The notes beneath the pieces are model-generated. The model saw nothing but the letters and a program-made list of their open reading frames with translations, was not told the origin of the DNA and ran no database searches. Below, piece by piece: positions 21,018 through 26,636 of a stretch of DNA of 28,616 bases (the stretch's first letter is position 1; every line of letters starts with the position of its first letter). This DNA comes from a virus. The stretch covers positions 1 through 28,616 of the IMG/VR virus record IMGVR_UViG_3300027816_000321. One strand, written 5' to 3'. A program made the translations under genes and the position numbers.

Positions 21018-21080
21018 AGAATTCGTTGAAGGTTGTAAAAGATGCGTTGGACGGGGGTGCGAATCCCCCCATCTCCACCA

Positions 21081-21142
21081 AAAGCATATTCCGAACCGAG
21101 TATTCTGGTAGCGAATGGTGAAAACCTGAATATGCTTCTGAT
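21081..21142 (+). other. Spacer of the permuted tmRNA precursor
   Basis: The 62 nt between the acceptor CCA and the first G of the coding piece form a hairpin: AAGCATATTC (21082-21091) pairs perfectly with GAATATGCTT (21128-21137). In known permuted tmRNAs this segment is removed, leaving two RNA pieces. RNase P would cut before G21143, and 3' trimming would stop at CCA. Confidence 0.75.
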
Positions 21143-21248
21143 GGGGATGACTAGATTTGACAGCGTATGTAATAAACAACTGGAGAATCGGCAAAGCCAA
21201 AGCCGTTAGGGTTGAGACAACTCGGCCGAAGAAGCAAAAACTACAAAC

Positions 21249-21281
21249 GCCAATGATGAGCGCTTTGCTCTAGCCGCCTAA
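21249..21281 (+). other. tmRNA tag reading frame (ANDERFALAA)
   Basis: GCC AAT GAT GAG CGC TTT GCT CTA GCC GCC TAA encodes ANDERFALAA and a stop. The end ALAA is the degradation signal read by ClpXP and related proteases. The frame is open further upstream (to GCA at 21234), so the exact resume codon is inferred from known tags. Confidence 0.88.
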
Positions 21282-21298
21282 AGGTTAGATGAGGTTTC

Positions 21299-21330
21299 AC
21301 CAACTGCACCTTATAATCCAAGCAGTTGGT
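21299..21330 (+). other. 9-bp stem-loop at the end of the tmRNA region
   Basis: ACCAACTGC (21299-21307) pairs perfectly with GCAGTTGGT (21322-21330) around a 14-nt loop. It could be a structural hairpin closing the coding piece or a processing signal. It lacks a T-run, so it is a weak terminator. Confidence 0.5.
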
Positions 21331-21354
21331 ATTCTTAATTAAGGAGATTATAGT

Positions 21355-21483
21355 ATGAAAGCAGTCGCACTTATCGCAGCATCGTTGTTCGCAGTAACCG
21401 CCTTTGCTAATGCACCGAAGAAAGAAGAGCCAAAGAAAGACGCTCCGAAAGCTGAAGTCAAAAAAGACGAAAAAAAGAAGTAA
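21355..21483 (+). CDS. Small exported Lys/Glu/Pro-rich peptide
   Basis: Encodes 42 residues with a strong AAGGAG binding site. MKAVALIAASLFAVTAFA is a signal peptide with cleavage after Ala-18 or Ala-20. The mature part is only about 22 residues of Lys, Glu, Pro and Ala (PKKEEPKKDAPKAEVKKDE). It lies 24 nt after the tmRNA stem-loop and just before a terminator. The composition resembles small periplasmic proteins of betaproteobacteria. Function unknown; perhaps a periplasmic or wall-interacting peptide. Confidence 0.65.
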   Translation: MKAVALIAASLFAVTAFANAPKKEEPKKDAPKAEVKKDEKKK

Positions 21484-21487
21484 AAAT

Positions 21488-21512
21488 ATGGTGGGCTTGT
21501 CCCACCATTTTT
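21488..21512 (+). terminator. Rho-independent terminator
   Basis: ATGGTGGG (21488-21495) pairs perfectly with CCCACCAT (21501-21508) around CTTGT, followed by a T-run at 21508-21512. It closes the transcript that carries the tmRNA region and the small peptide. Confidence 0.85.
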
Positions 21513-21532
21513 ATTAATGCACCTGTGAGATT

Positions 21533-22225
21533 ATGAAAGTAAAAATCGGACCTTATAAAAATTGGATTGGGCCATATCAAATTGCCGAGAAGATCCTATT
21601 TTTTATTCCAAAATACAATAAGACAACATTTGAATATACGAAAGCGTATGACAAGTATGTTCACGGTTTTGGTGAATGGTTAACTCAAGACAAAAATGGA
21701 AACCCATCTTGGTTGACTAAACTTTGCCATTGGATTGAATCCAAACGCAAACGAACTATCAAAGTTAAGATTGACCGATGGGATACTTGGTCAATGGATC
21801 ATACATTGGCACTTATTATTTTGCCAATGCTGAAACAATTAAAAGAAACAAATCATGGTGCACCTTTTGTGGATGATGAAGATGTGCCAGAAGAATTGCG
21901 TAGCACATCAGCACCACCAAAAGAAAATGAATGGGATACCGATGCCAATCATTTCAAAAGATTTGAATGGGTAATGGATGAAATGATTTGGGCTTTTGAG
22001 CAGTTAGTTGATGATGACAATGATGCACAATTTCATTCTGGTAATTCAGATTTAAAAACTGTGCCATGCGAGTGGGACGAAGAAGGTGAGCCAAAAATGT
22101 ATTCTTTAGAACATGGCCCTAACCACACCTCAGTATTTGATAAAGAAGGCTATGATAAGCACAATGAAAGAATTCAAAACGGGCTAAGATTATTTGGTCG
22201 CTATTATAGAAACTTATGGGATTAA
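21533..22225 (+). CDS. Conserved phage protein (MKVKIGPYKNW type)
   Basis: Encodes 230 residues. MKVKIGPYKNWIGPYQIAE, KLCHWIESKRKRTIKVKID, RWDTWSMDHTLALIILPML and the central GAPFVDDEDVPEELRST form a family I have seen across large phages, all of unknown function. It is acidic in the second half and carries no recognised active site. It is followed after one base by the oxygenase gene. Confidence 0.75.
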   Translation: MKVKIGPYKNWIGPYQIAEKILFFIPKYNKTTFEYTKAYDKYVHGFGEWLTQDKNGNPSWLTKLCHWIESKRKRTIKVKIDRWDTWSMDHTLALIILPMLKQLKETNHGAPFVDDEDVPEELRSTSAPPKENEWDTDANHFKRFEWVMDEMIWAFEQLVDDDNDAQFHSGNSDLKTVPCEWDEEGEPKMYSLEHGPNHTSVFDKEGYDKHNERIQNGLRLFGRYYRNLWD

Positions 22226-22226
22226 T

Positions 22227-22817
22227 ATGATACAAAAAACATTTGATATGAACAGAGACCTAAGTTCTTATGTTTTGGTTATGGAAAATTGGATTGATAC
22301 TGAGGCCTGCAAACAAACAATCCGTGAAATACAAGATGCGCCTTGGCAACAACATACTTTTTACAATCCAATTGATGGTTCATACAACACTCAAAGTGGT
22401 TCTAGAGAATTGGATATTGCATACGGTAATGGTGTGTCAACAAAAGATTACATTATGCAAAGAATATGGGACGCTTTTAAGCAATACACAACCCATTACA
22501 GTTTTCCATGGTTTAGCACTTGGTCTGGTTTTTCGGAAGTGAGATTCAATATGTATAAAGAAACACGAGTGATGGCTGAGCATTGTGACCACATTCATTC
22601 TATGTTTGATGGTGAGCGAAAAGGTGTTCCAACTATGACATTTTTGGCTATGTTAAATGATGAATATACTGGTGGCGAACTTGTTATGTGGGGTGATGAA
22701 GTAATTCCAATGGGAGAAGGTACAGCTGTTGTTTTTCCATCATGCTTTTTATATCCACACCGGGTAGATCCAGTTATTACAGGAACTAGGTATTCTTGTG
22801 TATCTTGGGCTTGGTAA
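22227..22817 (+). CDS. 2-oxoglutarate-Fe(II) oxygenase, prolyl-hydroxylase-like
   Basis: Encodes 196 residues from the ATG at 22227. The double-stranded beta-helix signature is complete: His-119-x-Asp-121 (EHCDHIHS), distal His-178 (YPHRVDP) and Arg-188 (GTRYSCVSW) to bind 2-oxoglutarate. DEYTGGELVMWG and GTAVVFPS are typical strands of the P4H-like group. It may hydroxylate a protein, a nucleobase or a sugar. Such genes are common in cyanophages and freshwater phages, but their substrates are unknown. Confidence 0.88.
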   Translation: MIQKTFDMNRDLSSYVLVMENWIDTEACKQTIREIQDAPWQQHTFYNPIDGSYNTQSGSRELDIAYGNGVSTKDYIMQRIWDAFKQYTTHYSFPWFSTWSGFSEVRFNMYKETRVMAEHCDHIHSMFDGERKGVPTMTFLAMLNDEYTGGELVMWGDEVIPMGEGTAVVFPSCFLYPHRVDPVITGTRYSCVSWAW

Positions 22818-22820
22818 TTA

Positions 22821-22827
22821 CTAAATA
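22821..22827 (+). promoter_or_regulatory. CTAAATA box, candidate late promoter
   Basis: CTAAATA stands in the 66-nt gap between the oxygenase stop and the ATG at 22884. It is of the same form as the boxes at 774, 3094 and 25625. Confidence 0.35.
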
Positions 22828-22883
22828 AGTAACCAGCATACACACAATCGCTGGCAACACACAAAAACACACAGGAGAAAATT

Positions 22884-23159
22884 ATGTCAAACATGACACC
22901 TTTTGAGATTCGCCTAGAGTTATTAAAAATGGCGAGAGATATGTTAAATGATGATTATTATGGAAAGCGTGAACAAATTTCAAATCAATGGCAAGTAGAA
23001 ATTGATACTGCCAAACTCAAAGGTGAAGATCCACCTAAGCACCCCGGATTTCCACCATTTCCCTCCGAAGCAGAAGTTATCGCCAAAGCAGCGACTTTGA
23101 ATAATTTCGTTTCAAACATAACCGTAGATAAACCAACAACAACTAAAAAATCTACCTGA
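22884..23159 (+). CDS. Conserved T4-type phage protein (MTPFEIRLELLKMA type)
   Basis: Encodes 91 residues with an AGGAG binding site. MSNMTPFEIRLELLKMARDM, then a Pro-rich stretch (DPPKHPGFPPFPSEAEV) and AKAATLNNFVSN match a short protein that recurs in T4-type genomes. Its likely place is a structural or assembly gene, but nothing in the sequence proves a role. The CTAAATA box upstream fits late expression. Confidence 0.7.
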   Translation: MSNMTPFEIRLELLKMARDMLNDDYYGKREQISNQWQVEIDTAKLKGEDPPKHPGFPPFPSEAEVIAKAATLNNFVSNITVDKPTTTKKST

Positions 23160-23167
23160 TGGGACAA

Positions 23168-23185
23168 GGGCGGCTTCGGCCGCCC
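23168..23185 (+). terminator. GC-rich hairpin with TTCG tetraloop
   Basis: GGGCGGC (23168-23174) pairs perfectly with GCCGCCC (23179-23185) around TTCG, an ultra-stable tetraloop. No T-run follows, so termination may be weak or it may be an mRNA-stabilising structure. It stands between the genes at 22884 and 23207. Confidence 0.65.
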
Positions 23186-23206
23186 CCTAACAATTAAGGA
23201 GAAGTT

Positions 23207-23755
23207 ATGAAAAGAGCAATTGTGCTTTTCACAATTAGTTTGATTGCATTAATTATAGGATTTACCTCACTCACAGTAACAAATGTTGTAAAATTGCCAT
23301 ATAAGGCTTATTACAATTTCATGTCTGCTGATGCCAAAAAACAAGTAGATTGCCTTGCAGAAAATATGTATTTTGAGGCAGGATACGAACCAGAAAAAGG
23401 ACAAGTTGCCGTAGCATTTGTCACCATTAACCGAGTAAAATCGGGTTACTTTGAGAATGATATTTGTGGTGTAGTAAAACAAAAAATACAAGGCATTTGC
23501 CAATTTTCTTGGTATTGTGAACACGCTAACCCTACCGCAAAGCGCTTGACAGGCAGGGCTGAAATGGTGTATAATGATGTTAAGGACCTAGCAGTTTATG
23601 TCTATTCTAATTACGACAAACTGGAAGATCCATCAAAGGGAGCTTTATTTTTTCATGCCGATTATGTGAATCCAGGATGGAGAAACATGGAACATAAGAT
23701 AACAATTGGCCGCCACATTTTTTACAACAGAAAGGATTTAAAGTGGACAAGTTAA
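23207..23755 (+). CDS. SleB-type cell wall hydrolase with signal anchor
   Basis: Encodes 182 residues. Residues about 3-26 are a hydrophobic N-terminal helix (a signal anchor or uncleaved signal). The catalytic domain has the SleB/Hydrolase_2 pattern: CLAENMYFEAGYEPEKGQVA (Glu-52 and Glu-57), then NRVKSGYFENDICGVV and CQFSWYC. It cuts peptidoglycan and is a candidate endolysin. The anchored form suggests release by a pinholin. It overlaps the next gene by 13 nt. Confidence 0.85.
   Translation: MKRAIVLFTISLIALIIGFTSLTVTNVVKLPYKAYYNFMSADAKKQVDCLAENMYFEAGYEPEKGQVAVAFVTINRVKSGYFENDICGVVKQKIQGICQFSWYCEHANPTAKRLTGRAEMVYNDVKDLAVYVYSNYDKLEDPSKGALFFHADYVNPGWRNMEHKITIGRHIFYNRKDLKWTS
23546..23575 (+). 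promoter_or_regulatory. Consensus promoter inside the SleB gene
   Basis: TTGACA (23546-23551), 18-nt spacer and TATAAT (23570-23575). Both boxes are perfect. It could drive the row beginning at 23743, which leads into gp33, gp59 and the nucleotidase-like gene. A chance match within coding DNA cannot be excluded. Confidence 0.5.
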
Positions 23756-24009
23756 CCGATAAACTAAAAGGTGATAATGTATTTACAATTTGCATTACAT
23801 TATTGTTTTTGACTGCCGTAATTTGTATTGGTTGGTATCATATACACGACCGTAGTTTGATGGCAGAAAATATGAACAATGCAATTGCAAAAGGCATTGA
23901 CCCACTTTCAGTCCGTTGTTCATATGTTAAGAGTGATGATATTATCTGCGTAGCATTTGCAGCATCAGCACAATCACACAATGTAGCACAACAAGCAACT
24001 AAACGATAA
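23743..24009 (+). CDS. Small single-pass membrane protein
   Basis: Encodes 88 residues from a GTG start overlapping the hydrolase gene by 13 nt. One hydrophobic helix (about residues 14-31, FTICITLLFLTAVICIGW) is followed by a charged periplasmic part with two cysteines (VRCSYVKSDDIICVAFA). Coupling to a wall hydrolase suggests a role in lysis, for example as a holin- or spanin-like factor, but the sequence gives no proof. Confidence 0.65.
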   Translation: MDKLTDKLKGDNVFTICITLLFLTAVICIGWYHIHDRSLMAENMNNAIAKGIDPLSVRCSYVKSDDIICVAFAASAQSHNVAQQATKR

Positions 24010-24025
24010 ACTAGGATTCTATATT

Positions 24026-24337
24026 ATGGCAAAATACACTTTTACTTGTGAACACTTTGATTATGACAATTATCGTGGTGATGAACTTGATGTTGCATCA
24101 AAACACACCACAGAATTTCGTGCAGATACTTTAGAAACTATGCTTGAAAACTTTGAAATGTTCTTGCGTGGTGCAGGATTTCAGTTTGATGGTGTTTTAG
24201 ATGTTGTGAAACCAGAAGAAGAGATTGTATATCACAATGATGATATTCAGTTTGACTTCTCTGAAATTCCACAAAACAACTGGCCATTTGCAGAAAATGT
24301 TTCACGCTCTGAAATTAATTTTGCGAGTGAGAAGTAA
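24026..24337 (+). CDS. Conserved small acidic phage protein
   Basis: Encodes 103 residues. MLENFEMFLRGAGFQFDGVL and NNWPFAEN form a pattern that recurs in T4-type genomes near gp33. Acidic, mixed alpha/beta. Stop overlaps the next ATG as TAATG. Function unknown. Confidence 0.68.
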   Translation: MAKYTFTCEHFDYDNYRGDELDVASKHTTEFRADTLETMLENFEMFLRGAGFQFDGVLDVVKPEEEIVYHNDDIQFDFSEIPQNNWPFAENVSRSEINFASEK

Positions 24338-24561
24338 TGCCTACAAAAGATGAAATGGGAAAGTTTGCGAAAGCGATTGATGCGTTAGTAGCAAACACCG
24401 ATTTAAATTACATAGAAGCAATCGTTCAATATTGTAAAGAAACCGGTTTAGAGATTGAAGTGGCGGCATCATTAGTGAATTCAAATCTTAAATCAAAATT
24501 AGCTAATGATGCCATGGATTTAAATTTATTAAAAGATAAAGGTTCTAGGCTTCCAATATGA
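24337..24561 (+). CDS. 33: gp33-like late-transcription coactivator
   Basis: Encodes 74 residues. The C-terminal part (YIEAIVQYCKETGLEIEVAA, then LVNSNLKSKLANDAMDLNLL and SRLPI) matches the conserved end of gp33 homologues in T4-type cyanophages. T4 gp33 binds the RNA polymerase flap and links it to the sliding clamp at late promoters. The position directly before a gp59-like gene agrees with the T4 59-33 neighbourhood, although the order is reversed. Assigned from pattern only. Confidence 0.72.
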   Translation: MPTKDEMGKFAKAIDALVANTDLNYIEAIVQYCKETGLEIEVAASLVNSNLKSKLANDAMDLNLLKDKGSRLPI

Positions 24562-25151
24562 CAGGATTTGAGGCTTTCGGTCTTTACGAATCCCTCAAAC
24601 TTCATTTTACCAAAGATAGTTATGATTTCTTTCGTTACAATGGCAAGACAAACATAAGTATCACGGCATTTGAAAATCGTAAAGACAAATATCATTTTTA
24701 TAAACTATCACGCAAGTTTAGCAACCGTGATGAATTAATTTCGTTTATTGTTGCGAATCTGCTTGCAAAAGAAACATTATGGGTTGGTGACTTATTGAGT
24801 GACACCGCAGAAGTGAATTTTCGTGAGCATCAGCGTGTTCTTCAATCGTTTTCTTATGTGTTTGAAAATGACTGTAAGGAAGTGTTTGATGGCCATGATG
24901 ATCCAAATACTGTATTAAAGGTGGATGGCGGAGATTATCCAATATTACTTACAAAGACACTTCGCAAGGAAATACATATTGAGAGCTTTACAATGTTGGC
25001 CAAGATTCTGCCATTTATGAAAAATTGGTCTAAAGAGATTTCAGATACAATTCGGTGGCCAACATTTAAAACCAAAGTAGAAAAATTAATGCCATTTTTA
25101 CCAGAAGATACAAAATACAAACTTATACTTAAAAAAATTATAAAGAAATGA
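24558..25151 (+). CDS. 59: gp59-like helicase loader
   Basis: Encodes 197 residues, near the 217 of T4 gp59. FRYNGKTNISITAFENRKDK, YHFYKLSRKF, LISFIVANLLAKETLWVGDL and NFREHQRVLQSFSYVFENDC line up with the known pattern of gp59 (YNW, RRDKY.F.KLS, IFISNLVAN..AWIGDI, YRE). It loads the gp41 helicase at gp32-coated forks. ATGA overlap with gp33 upstream and with the HAD gene downstream. Mostly helical, as expected. Confidence 0.82.
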   Translation: MTGFEAFGLYESLKLHFTKDSYDFFRYNGKTNISITAFENRKDKYHFYKLSRKFSNRDELISFIVANLLAKETLWVGDLLSDTAEVNFREHQRVLQSFSYVFENDCKEVFDGHDDPNTVLKVDGGDYPILLTKTLRKEIHIESFTMLAKILPFMKNWSKEISDTIRWPTFKTKVEKLMPFLPEDTKYKLILKKIIKK

Positions 25152-25636
25152 TAACAAAAATTTACCTAGACATGGATGGTGTTCTCTGCGACTTTGAAAA
25201 GAAGTTTACTGAATACTATGGATTCTTGTCATTGGCTAAAAGAGACCGTAAAGAATGGTCACGAGATTGGGAAGAATTCATTCTGCACAAAAAGGGATTT
25301 GAGAAATTGAATTGGTTTCCTGGCGGCCAAGAATTGCTAAATCATGTAAGAAACACCAAATTGCCTGTTGAGATTCTTTCATCAGCCGGCGGCAAGAAGT
25401 TTCAAGGTGAAGTTACGGCACAAAAAATTAAATGGCTGCGGAAGCATGGTATTAATTACAAAGCCAATATCGTATCAGGCCGTAAAGAAAAAGCTGAGTA
25501 TGCCACACCTGAAACAGTTTTAATTGATGATACCGAAGATGTTTTACGGTATTTCACACAGGCTGGTGGCCACGGCATACTTCACAAAAATGTAAAAGAT
25601 ACGATTCAAAAGCTTGACTTGCTACTAAATAAATGA
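25148..25636 (+). CDS. HAD-family 5'(3')-deoxyribonucleotidase-like phosphatase
   Basis: Encodes 162 residues. HAD motif I is D8-M-D10-G-V-L-C-D (DMDGVLCDFE), motif II is a serine in VEILSSAGGKKF, motif III is a lysine in SGRKEKAEYA, and motif IV is LIDDTEDVL. The small cap (KKFTEYYGFLSLA) fits the 5'(3')-nucleotidase (NT5C) group. It would hydrolyse nucleoside monophosphates or act on a 5' or 3' end. Placed between gp59 and gp32. Confidence 0.8.
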   Translation: MITKIYLDMDGVLCDFEKKFTEYYGFLSLAKRDRKEWSRDWEEFILHKKGFEKLNWFPGGQELLNHVRNTKLPVEILSSAGGKKFQGEVTAQKIKWLRKHGINYKANIVSGRKEKAEYATPETVLIDDTEDVLRYFTQAGGHGILHKNVKDTIQKLDLLLNK

Positions 25637-25642
25637 TATAAT
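25614..25642 (+). promoter_or_regulatory. Promoter of the gp32 gene
   Basis: TTGACT (25614-25619), 17-nt spacer and TATAAT (25637-25642), with TG two bases before the -10. The spacer holds a CTAAATA box (25625-25631), so an early sigma70 promoter and a late-type box may overlap here. Confidence 0.7.
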
Positions 25643-25703
25643 ATGTTTTTGTGGATAAGTCGTTTATACATCGTTCATATACCGTTATACGAAAGGAAAT
25701 ACA

Positions 25704-26585
25704 ATGAGTAGTTTTGCAAATCTAAAGCGTGGTCGTTCTGACCTCTCTAAACTCACCAAAGCAATTGAAGCAACAAATCAGACCGGCGAAGGTGGTTCTA
25801 AAGACGATAATCGTTTTTGGCAACCTGAAGTAGATAAAGCTGGTAATGGTATGGCTGTGATTCGCTTTCTGCCTGCACCACAGGTTGATGGCGAAGATGC
25901 TCTGCCATGGGTTCGTGTATTTTCACACGGATTCCAAGGACCAGGCGGCTGGTTGATTGATAATTGCTTGACAACACTAAATGAAAAATGTCCAGTTTGT
26001 GAGCACAACAATACATTATGGAATTCTGGCATTGAAGCAAATAAAGACATTGCTCGGAAGCAAAAGCGTAAATTGTCTTATGTCGCCAATGTTCTGATTG
26101 TTTCTGACCCAGCAAACAAATCAAATGAAGGTCAAGTTAAACTGTTTAAGTTTGGCAAAAAAATCTTTGATAAAATTACAGAAGCAATGAACCCTGAATT
26201 TGCAGATGAAACACCAATTAACCCATTTGATTTGTGGGAAGGTGCTAACTTCAAACTTAAAATTCGTAATGTTGAAGGATATCGTAATTATGATAAGTCA
26301 GAGTTTGCTGAGAAATCGGCACTCTATGATGGTGATGATGAAAAACTTGAGGCTCTTTGGAAATCAGAATATGGTTTGAAAGAATTCCTTGAGCGTAAGA
26401 ACTTCAAAACTTATGACCAATTGAAACAAAGATTGGACAAAGCACTAGGTTTTGATGGCGCTGCACCTGCACCCAAATCTAAAGCAGCTGATATTACTGC
26501 TGAAGATACATCTATCATTGATAAATCTATTGGTGAAGATGATGAAGATTTGGATTATTTCAAATCCCTTGCGGAATCTAACTGA
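25704..26585 (+). CDS. 32: gp32-type single-stranded DNA-binding protein
   Basis: Encodes 293 residues, close to the 301 of T4 gp32. The N-terminal cooperativity domain is SSFANLKRGRSDLSKLTKAI. The core OB fold holds a zinc site, His-75, Cys-88, Cys-96 and Cys-99 (HGF, DNCLTTLNEKCPVC). NPFDLWEGANFKLKIRNV is well kept, and the acidic C-terminus (EDDEDLDYFKSLAESN) binds other replication proteins. Its promoter lies 62 nt upstream. It coats single-stranded DNA and works with gp59 and RNase H. Confidence 0.92.
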   Translation: MSSFANLKRGRSDLSKLTKAIEATNQTGEGGSKDDNRFWQPEVDKAGNGMAVIRFLPAPQVDGEDALPWVRVFSHGFQGPGGWLIDNCLTTLNEKCPVCEHNNTLWNSGIEANKDIARKQKRKLSYVANVLIVSDPANKSNEGQVKLFKFGKKIFDKITEAMNPEFADETPINPFDLWEGANFKLKIRNVEGYRNYDKSEFAEKSALYDGDDEKLEALWKSEYGLKEFLERKNFKTYDQLKQRLDKALGFDGAAPAPKSKAADITAEDTSIIDKSIGEDDEDLDYFKSLAESN

Positions 26586-26610
26586 TTCTAACCCATGCCA
26601 TGCAAGTGCT

Positions 26611-26635
26611 ACCCCGGCCTCGTGCCGGGGTTTTT
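26611..26635 (+). terminator. Rho-independent terminator after gp32
   Basis: ACCCCGGC (26611-26618) pairs with GCCGGGGT (26624-26631), loop CTCGT, followed by five T (26631-26635). It lies in the convergent gap and serves mainly the plus strand, since no A-run precedes it for the minus strand. Confidence 0.92.
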
Positions 26636-26636
26636 A

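Larger units (their letters stand above)
21022..21330 (+). ncRNA. ssrA: Circularly permuted (two-piece) tmRNA gene
   Basis: The gene order is acceptor piece, spacer, coding piece. The acceptor piece ends with T stem GGGGG/CCCCC (21053-21069), then CATCTCC, A and CCA (21070-21080). The coding piece begins with GGGGATG at 21143-21149, which pairs with CATCTCC over 7 bp, third pair G-U, the alanine-tRNA-synthetase identity. ATTTGAC after it corresponds to the conserved tmRNA D-loop region. Helix 2 re-forms between CAGCGTAT (21161-21168) and ATGCGTTG (21042-21049), and between ACAAC (21176-21180) and GTTGT (21032-21036). A GC-rich pseudoknot-like region (21188-21229) precedes the tag frame at 21249. 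The gene would rescue stalled ribosomes and label the products for proteolysis. The precise outer ends are not known. Confidence 0.9.

Noticed and set aside
21158-21163. TTGACA as a promoter box
   Set aside because: It lies in the conserved D-loop region of the tmRNA and no -10 box follows at a suitable distance.
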